Shown here: piece after piece, positions 5,496-9,522 of the stretch
How positions within the stretch are numbered: position 1 is the first letter of the stretch
Layout: each line of letters opens with the position of its first letter
Assembly (NCBI GenBank): GCA_002497985.1
Contig: DAFQ01000047.1
Location: 3,504 to 13,025 of the forward strand
Direction: 5' to 3'
DNA: 9,522 bases
Source: Euryarchaeota archaeon UBA4
Lineage (GTDB): Archaea > Thermoplasmatota > Poseidoniia > Poseidoniales > Thalassarchaeaceae
Position numbers and translations under genes: made by a program
Notes under the pieces: model-generated
Databases searched by the model: none
What the model was told of the DNA's origin: nothing
The model's input: only the letters and a program-made list of their open reading frames with translations

Positions 5496-6320
5496 ACGGA
5501 TGAGGGGACGGGGACTGGGCTCTGGCTGATTGGGCTTGGGCCGGGCGATCTAGGTATGATGGCTGCTGATGCGATAGAACGCGCCAGAGGCTGTGAATAC
5601 CGATTTCTTGAGGGTTATACGGCAACCCTCCCAGAGGAAGAGGAGGCTCGTTTGGAAAGTGTGGTTGGGAGATGGGAGAGGGCCATGCGCCCCATGGTTG
5701 AAAACCCTGAAAAAATTCTTGCAAAGGCCAAGGAAACTTCTGTGGCATTATTGGTTGTGGGCGACCCCATGCAAGCCACGACTCATATTGATTTAGAGAG
5801 TCGCTGTGCTGAGCAGGGCATCAATTTTTCAATTATTCCGGGCATATCCGCTACTTCTCTAGCAATATCTGTTTCAGGTATGCAATCATATAGATTCGGC
5901 AGGCAGGTAACCCTTCCCTTTGCCTATGGAGAATATCTTCCAACATCTCCTCTCGAGTTGATTGATGCGAACTTCGTTAACAACCTACACACCTTGGTGT
6001 TGTTGGATTTGGATCCAACTGGAATGGGGGTGGAAAGCCCTCGACCAATGAGTCCCTCGCAAGCAGTGGATATATTGCAAAAAATGTTTGAAAAAATGGT
6101 AGAAGAAGAGGGGGTTGTTCGTGAAAGTATGTCAGACCCAATTGGAAGTTGGGATGGGATATTGCTGAGTGATCTCGGTACTCGTGAGCAGCGAGTTGTT
6201 TCCGGTAAATTGGAATATCTGTCTAGTGTAACTGGTGGACGGATTCATTGCCTCATTCTTCCTGCTTTATTCACTGGGATGGAAAGAGAGGCCTATGAAC
6301 GCCGGAGACCGCATAGGTGA
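5493..6320 (+). CDS. dphB: Diphthine synthase DphB (diphthamide biosynthesis methyltransferase)
   Basis: DphB (Dph5 family) uses S-adenosylmethionine to trimethylate the modified histidine of elongation factor 2 on the way to diphthamide. The 275-residue product is of normal length and shows the tetrapyrrole-methylase fold marks: LWLIGLGPGDLGM (10-22), the LLVVGDPMQATTHIDL block (86-101) that corresponds to the family's VGDP..ATTH, IIPGISATSLAISVSGMQSY (114-133), then YRFGRQVTLPF (133-143), LHTLVLLDL (165-173) and the C-terminal LPALFTGMEREAYE (256-269), which matches the family's LPA.LH..E.E. ending. ATG 5493 is chosen; another in-frame ATG at 5463 would lie wholly inside trm5. The gene body is AT-richer than its neighbours (22 of 60 bases are G or C at 5821-5880, against 42 of 60 at 7201-7260). 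The EF-2 target gene is not in the window. Confidence 0.94.
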   Translation: MTDEGTGTGLWLIGLGPGDLGMMAADAIERARGCEYRFLEGYTATLPEEEEARLESVVGRWERAMRPMVENPEKILAKAKETSVALLVVGDPMQATTHIDLESRCAEQGINFSIIPGISATSLAISVSGMQSYRFGRQVTLPFAYGEYLPTSPLELIDANFVNNLHTLVLLDLDPTGMGVESPRPMSPSQAVDILQKMFEKMVEEEGVVRESMSDPIGSWDGILLSDLGTREQRVVSGKLEYLSSVTGGRIHCLILPALFTGMEREAYERRRPHR

Positions 6321-6346
6321 TGGGTCAGGTTATGTTCGGAAGGTAA

Positions 6347-6353
6347 GAGGGGG
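6347..6353 (+). promoter_or_regulatory. Purine-rich ribosome-binding-site-like stretch deciding the 6362 start
   Basis: GAGGGGG lies 8 bases before the ATG at 6362 and can pair in part with the CCUCC of the archaeal 16S tail. It supports ATG 6362 over the in-frame TTG at 6356, which would be too close to it. Confidence 0.4.
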
Positions 6354-6361
6354 ACTTGAAA

Positions 6362-8071
6362 ATGGCAAAGCCACCAGCAGAAGTAAGGTTCCCTGGAGAC
6401 AGGAACCGAAGGAAGAAAGTCAGAGTCAGGGGAATAAAGCAAGCATCCAAGGAAATTCAGAAGAGGTTGGAGAGTAACCTGGAAGGCCTGATGGATGACC
6501 CAGAGGCGTTCGTTCCAGAAATTACAGGCGAGTTGGGTAAGGTTTCCTTCTTTGGGTCGAAGGACAGGCTCGCAATGACTCTCAAAGAGATCGAGGTTGT
6601 GGCGGCGAAGCGTAATGATCCACGGTGGCTAAGAAAAAGAATGGTGAAGAAGGGCGGGGACGAAGTGTGCAAGTCCCTAGCAGGCAGCCTCCTAGCTGCG
6701 AGCGAGGAAGATTTGTCTACAGTCTCAGTATTCAAGCACCCGTTATATGGAACTGCAAGCTACCTCAGGAGAGGAAACGGCAAACAGAGCCATCAGGCGG
6801 GGATTCAGAACTTCACTCATCCCAAATTGAGGTTGCTTGTGTGGGATGGCCATGCGAAATCAGGACAGTACTTCTTCTCATGGGATGGTGGTTTTGTCTG
6901 CACTTGCTTAGAAGCCGAGGCGCCTCCGGAATGGATCAACTGGGTACTGGATAAGTCATCTGTGGATTTGACGGGCAGTGATGTGAGGTGGACGGTCGGA
7001 CTAAGTGAAGATGTTGTCTCAGAGGGCCAAAACACAGAGAGTGGCTGGCTTCGTTTGGCGTTCCAAGATGGAACCACCGTTGGCGTCTCGACATCTTCCC
7101 TAGCGAAAACTGAGGTCCCATTGGCACAGAGCATCGCCATTTCGATGATGCCCCCGAACAAGCTGGGTGCTGTTTGTGATGCCAGTTGGATGTGGAGGCC
7201 GGATGGGTGGCCCGAGGATCGCCCCCTCCCTGACGAAGGCGAAGAGCGTCTGGGAGAGGCCCTGGATGCCTGGTTGAAGATGTCCTTGGAGGACGCTGCC
7301 CTTTCGAGAGCATGCAGAACCAGTATCCTCAATTCAATCTCTGATGGCTATGTTGTGGGGAACAGCTGGTTTGCAGCGGACGATAGGGATGGTTTCCTTG
7401 AGCACATGGGGGGGACCGACGAGGAGAAGGGTGCCCTCTCCTGTATTCTCGACTCCCTGGAAGGAGGGATTCACGTGAGGACAGATGGGCTGGCCCTGGA
7501 CATCGAGGATGATGTGATAAGGTTGGAAGAGTCTTCTTGCCACCCCGTGCTGGTCGCGCTTTGGCCGGAGCATGGAATCAAGGTTCTCAATGAAATGTAT
7601 GGGCTCAGTGGGGAGGAGGCCGAGGACATCCTGGCGAAGCAAGAGAGGCGTAAGCAGGGGTTCGGTGCATTCCTCAGGGAACTGGGCGAGAATCTCGATA
7701 CCGCACAAAGGTTGGATCGTTTGCCATGGGAGCAAAACTCACTCCCTGTGCCCCTCGGTATGGCCGACAGGTTGGTTCGGAAGGCGGTTGACGACGGGGT
7801 TGCATCGACCGTGTCGATCGCGAGGAAGGGCAAGGGGCTGGAGTCTGCAATGGGTTGGGCTTGGTTGGTTGTTCATGACCGCACCGAGTCCGATGCTTGG
7901 AGATTCGATGAGTCAAGCAGGGACAAGGGAGGAGACTGGGTGCCCGCACTCAGGGCCCTTTGGGACGCTTCAGAAGACCTTCTTCTCAATGACAATGAGG
8001 ATGCGGTAGAGGACTATAGGAATGCGATGAAGTGGCTGGCTGAGTCCAGTGGCTCAAAGTGCCCGGAATGA
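6362..8071 (+). CDS. Protein of unknown function, 569 residues, soluble
   Basis: I do not recognise this family. It is a long, uninterrupted frame whose composition looks genuinely coding. The N-terminus is strongly basic (RFPGDRNRRKKVRVRGIKQ, about 9-27), then comes a helical segment up to about residue 115. A compact-looking part follows with aromatic and glycine-rich strands (HPKLRLLVWDGHAKSGQYFF at 153-172, SWDGGFVCTC at 173-182), and a Trp-rich linker WMWRPDGWPEDRPLPDEGEE. The second half is acidic and helical, with many Trp-Leu pairs and short charged runs. There is no signal peptide or membrane segment, so it should be cytoplasmic. No catalytic motif is visible. The basic head suggests nucleic-acid or ribosome contact, but that is only inference. 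It starts 41 bp after dphB on the same strand, so co-transcription with dphB is likely, and it converges on the exporter gene with only 3 bp between stop codons. Confidence 0.75.
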   Translation: MAKPPAEVRFPGDRNRRKKVRVRGIKQASKEIQKRLESNLEGLMDDPEAFVPEITGELGKVSFFGSKDRLAMTLKEIEVVAAKRNDPRWLRKRMVKKGGDEVCKSLAGSLLAASEEDLSTVSVFKHPLYGTASYLRRGNGKQSHQAGIQNFTHPKLRLLVWDGHAKSGQYFFSWDGGFVCTCLEAEAPPEWINWVLDKSSVDLTGSDVRWTVGLSEDVVSEGQNTESGWLRLAFQDGTTVGVSTSSLAKTEVPLAQSIAISMMPPNKLGAVCDASWMWRPDGWPEDRPLPDEGEERLGEALDAWLKMSLEDAALSRACRTSILNSISDGYVVGNSWFAADDRDGFLEHMGGTDEEKGALSCILDSLEGGIHVRTDGLALDIEDDVIRLEESSCHPVLVALWPEHGIKVLNEMYGLSGEEAEDILAKQERRKQGFGAFLRELGENLDTAQRLDRLPWEQNSLPVPLGMADRLVRKAVDDGVASTVSIARKGKGLESAMGWAWLVVHDRTESDAWRFDESSRDKGGDWVPALRALWDASEDLLLNDNEDAVEDYRNAMKWLAESSGSKCPE

Positions 8072-8074
8072 TAG

Positions 8075-8674
8075 TCAATGAGGCAATGCTATCCAGATTG
8101 CCACTGCTAGCAATGAAGCGCCCATAAATCGATTCAGCGCTGTTGCAGAACCGGGAGTTGTGAAGACCCTTCGGAGGACGGAGCCGAACGCAGCCCATGA
8201 CATCACCGCGGGAAGGCCGAAGAGGAGATTCAGGAATACCAACGCCACTTTCGCTGTAAAACCCGGCCCGAATAGTCCACCAAATGCTGTCATCAACACC
8301 AGGAAATGTATCCATGCCTTGCCATTGACCACTTGCAGCGTCACCCCGGTGAAGAGGCCCAGACGATCGTTGCCTGCCTCATCGGAGGACAGTGGAGGAG
8401 AGGTTGCGACTTTGTATCCTAGGTATGCGATGTAGGCGGCTCCAATGTAAGTCAGAATATCGAATGCGGACTTGTTGTCCTCGATGAAAACCGTGGCGCC
8501 ACCAACGAAAATCCCCAATGTGGACCAGCCGATTGCCATGCCAGCTATCAGAGGAAGCGACTCCCTGAAGCCGTGTTGGGAGCCGTGGGCCGCGCAAAGG
8601 ACATTGTTTGGCCCCGGTGTGAAGCACATTGGAACGATAAACGCCAACGTAGCGATTAGCAGCTCGGTGTCCAT
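8075..8674 (-). CDS. LysE/RhtB-family amino-acid exporter
   Basis: LysE-superfamily proteins export amino acids such as lysine, homoserine, threonine or cysteine-related compounds across the cytoplasmic membrane. The 199-residue product has the usual length and about six hydrophobic segments (near 4-19, 41-64, 72-91, 107-137 in part, 141-162 and 178-197). It carries the family signature FTPGPNN (18-24) after the first segment, followed by the charged HGSQHGFRESLPLIAGM loop, and the second signature LQVVNGKAWI (113-122), the counterpart of LQ.LNPKAW. Its ATG lies 9 bp after the stop of the PLP enzyme gene on the same strand, so the two are almost certainly co-transcribed. The substrate is therefore plausibly a product or toxic excess of that enzyme's pathway (homoserine, methionine or a cysteine-like amino acid). 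That link is inference; the family call is firm. Confidence 0.9.
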   Translation of the reverse strand: MDTELLIATLAFIVPMCFTPGPNNVLCAAHGSQHGFRESLPLIAGMAIGWSTLGIFVGGATVFIEDNKSAFDILTYIGAAYIAYLGYKVATSPPLSSDEAGNDRLGLFTGVTLQVVNGKAWIHFLVLMTAFGGLFGPGFTAKVALVFLNLLFGLPAVMSWAAFGSVLRRVFTTPGSATALNRFMGASLLAVAIWIALPH

Positions 8675-8681
8675 GCGGGCG

Positions 8682-8685
8682 CCTC
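8682..8685 (-). promoter_or_regulatory. GAGG ribosome-binding site overlapping the upstream stop codon
   Basis: On the minus strand the PLP enzyme's TGA stop reads straight into GAGG (TGAGG), eight bases ahead of the exporter's ATG at 8674. The arrangement suggests translational coupling of the two genes. Confidence 0.45.
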
Positions 8686-9522
8686 AGGCTCTTGTTTCTA
8701 GAAAGTCGTTCGCGGCCTTCAGAGCGCTGTCTATGTCCTTCCAGAGATCCTCTACATCTTCGATCCCCACGCTCATCCTGACGAATCCGGAGACCACGCC
8801 CGCTTCGTTTCTAACGTCCTCGGGGACGAACATGTGGCTGGAGTTGAACGGGCATTCGACGAGGCTCTCCACCCCACCTAGGCTTGTTGCCTCGAAAACC
8901 ATATCCAACGATCTCATGAACTTGAGGGCCGCTTCGTCCCCTCCCTTGACTACGAAGGCCAACATTCCACTTCCCTTTGGCATTATTCTCTTTGCAACCT
9001 CGTAATCTGGATGCGAGGCCAAGGAGGTGTGCCTCACGCTTTCCACCATATCGTGGTTATCGAGCCTCTTGGCGAGTTCGGCTGAATTGGCAGAATGGAT
9101 TGGCATTCTGGCATGGAGGGTTCTCATCCCCCTCTCCAGCAAATAGCACATGTGTGGGTCTGCAGCGCCTCCAAAGTGGATCTTGTTGAAGAATATGTCA
9201 GCAATTAGCTCCTTCTTTCCTGCTACTAGGCCCGCTATTAGGTCTGCATGGCCCCCTAGGTATTTAGTACCGGAATGGAGGACTATGTCGAAACCCATGC
9301 TTACTGGGTTACACCCCCAGGGAGATGCAAATGTATTGTCGACTACGGAGATGATTCCGTTTCTCTTGGCTATGTCTGCCATCGCTTCCAAATCGCACAC
9401 TTTCAAGACCGGATTTGTCATAGTCTCGACATAGATGACCTTGGTGTTGTCCTGTATTTGCTCCTCGTATGAAGACGTGTCACGTAGGTCGGCCATGGTC
9501 ACCTCTACCCCCATACGTGGGA
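8684..9522 (-). CDS. Cys/Met-metabolism PLP-dependent enzyme, cystathionine gamma-synthase/lyase type (5' part beyond right edge)
   Basis: The frame is open to the right edge, and the visible part corresponds to roughly the C-terminal two thirds of a 380-400-residue enzyme; the first 120 or so residues are missing. Numbering from the first Met in the window (9514): YVETMTNPVLKVCDL (28-42) is the family's ESPTNP block, VVDNTFASPWGCNP (57-70) holds Asp59, expected to pair with the PLP ring nitrogen, and HSGTKYLGGHAD (80-91) holds Lys84, the Schiff-base lysine. Further matches are GAADPHMCYLLERGMRTL (116-133), ATSLGGVESLVE (209-220) and VRMSVGIEDVEDL (245-257). The family makes or breaks cystathionine, or uses O-acyl-homoserine or methionine (gamma-synthase, gamma-lyase, O-acetylhomoserine sulfhydrylase, methionine gamma-lyase). 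The residues that separate these are mostly in the missing part, so no symbol is given. It is followed by an amino-acid exporter gene in the same unit. Confidence 0.9.
   Translation of the reverse strand, partial: PRMGVEVTMADLRDTSSYEEQIQDNTKVIYVETMTNPVLKVCDLEAMADIAKRNGIISVVDNTFASPWGCNPVSMGFDIVLHSGTKYLGGHADLIAGLVAGKKELIADIFFNKIHFGGAADPHMCYLLERGMRTLHARMPIHSANSAELAKRLDNHDMVESVRHTSLASHPDYEVAKRIMPKGSGMLAFVVKGGDEAALKFMRSLDMVFEATSLGGVESLVECPFNSSHMFVPEDVRNEAGVVSGFVRMSVGIEDVEDLWKDIDSALKAANDFLETRA

Noticed and set aside
6356..6361. TTG start for the 569-residue gene
   Set aside because: An ATG follows two codons later with a better-spaced purine-rich stretch; the difference is trivial.
7334..8009. Several 90-145-codon frames on both strands inside the 569-residue gene and at its 3' end
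   Set aside because: They are shadows of a GC-rich coding region and show low-complexity, Ser/Arg/Pro-rich translations.
1..9522. CRISPR array, transposon, integrase or prophage
   Set aside because: No regularly spaced repeats, terminal inverted repeats, transposase, integrase or phage structural motifs were seen on either strand.

Overview
The window reads as a piece of an archaeal chromosome, most likely a planktonic or Thermoplasmata-related euryarchaeon. Marine Group II / Poseidoniales is my best guess, inferred from gene content and not tested by phylogeny. The archaeal signals are strong: a stand-alone GMP synthase glutaminase subunit (GuaAa), a small zinc-ribbon RNA polymerase subunit (Rpo12/RpoP type), a clamp-loader small subunit (RFC family), the m1G37 tRNA methyltransferase Trm5 and the diphthamide methyltransferase DphB. 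Two tRNA genes, both with CCA encoded, lie between the protein genes. Gene density is very high, with gaps of 0-10 bp in several places.

Layout, left to right. (1) 1-347, minus: the first 115 codons of an FAD flavoprotein of the succinate dehydrogenase / fumarate reductase / L-aspartate oxidase family, running off the left edge. (2) 416-1702, minus: an unrecognised protein with about four membrane segments and a large soluble C-terminal part. The 260 bp to its right (1703-1962) hold no gene I can support, although a GTG start at 1807 would shorten that gap. (3) 1963-2040, plus: tRNA-Arg(CCT), whose CCA directly abuts the stop codon of the next gene. (4) 2041-4119, minus: a probable transcription unit in the order guaAa, rpo12, RFC small-subunit-like gene, with a bulged hairpin between the last two. 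(5) 4199-4274, plus: tRNA-Asp(GTC). (6) 4280-5494, minus: trm5, and 5493-6320, plus: dphB, a divergent pair whose start codons share bases. (7) 6362-8071, plus: a 569-residue protein of unknown function. (8) 8075-9522, minus: a Cys/Met-metabolism PLP enzyme (cut by the right edge), followed 9 bp later by a LysE/RhtB-type amino-acid exporter.

Functionally, the centre is informational and translational. GuaAa supplies ammonia for GMP synthesis, Rpo12 belongs to RNA polymerase, the RFC-like protein belongs to the replication clamp-loader family, Trm5 methylates G37 of tRNAs and DphB works on diphthamide of EF-2. The right-hand pair links sulfur amino-acid metabolism to an exporter. I see no CRISPR array, insertion sequence, integrase or phage gene. 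The most unusual points are a flavoprotein lacking the usual FAD-linking histidine region, an Rpo12 with a second N-terminal zinc ribbon, a clamp-loader ATPase with altered Walker B and SRC motifs, the overlapping trm5/dphB starts, a T-arm-like hairpin next to the RFC gene, and two sizeable genes of unknown function.
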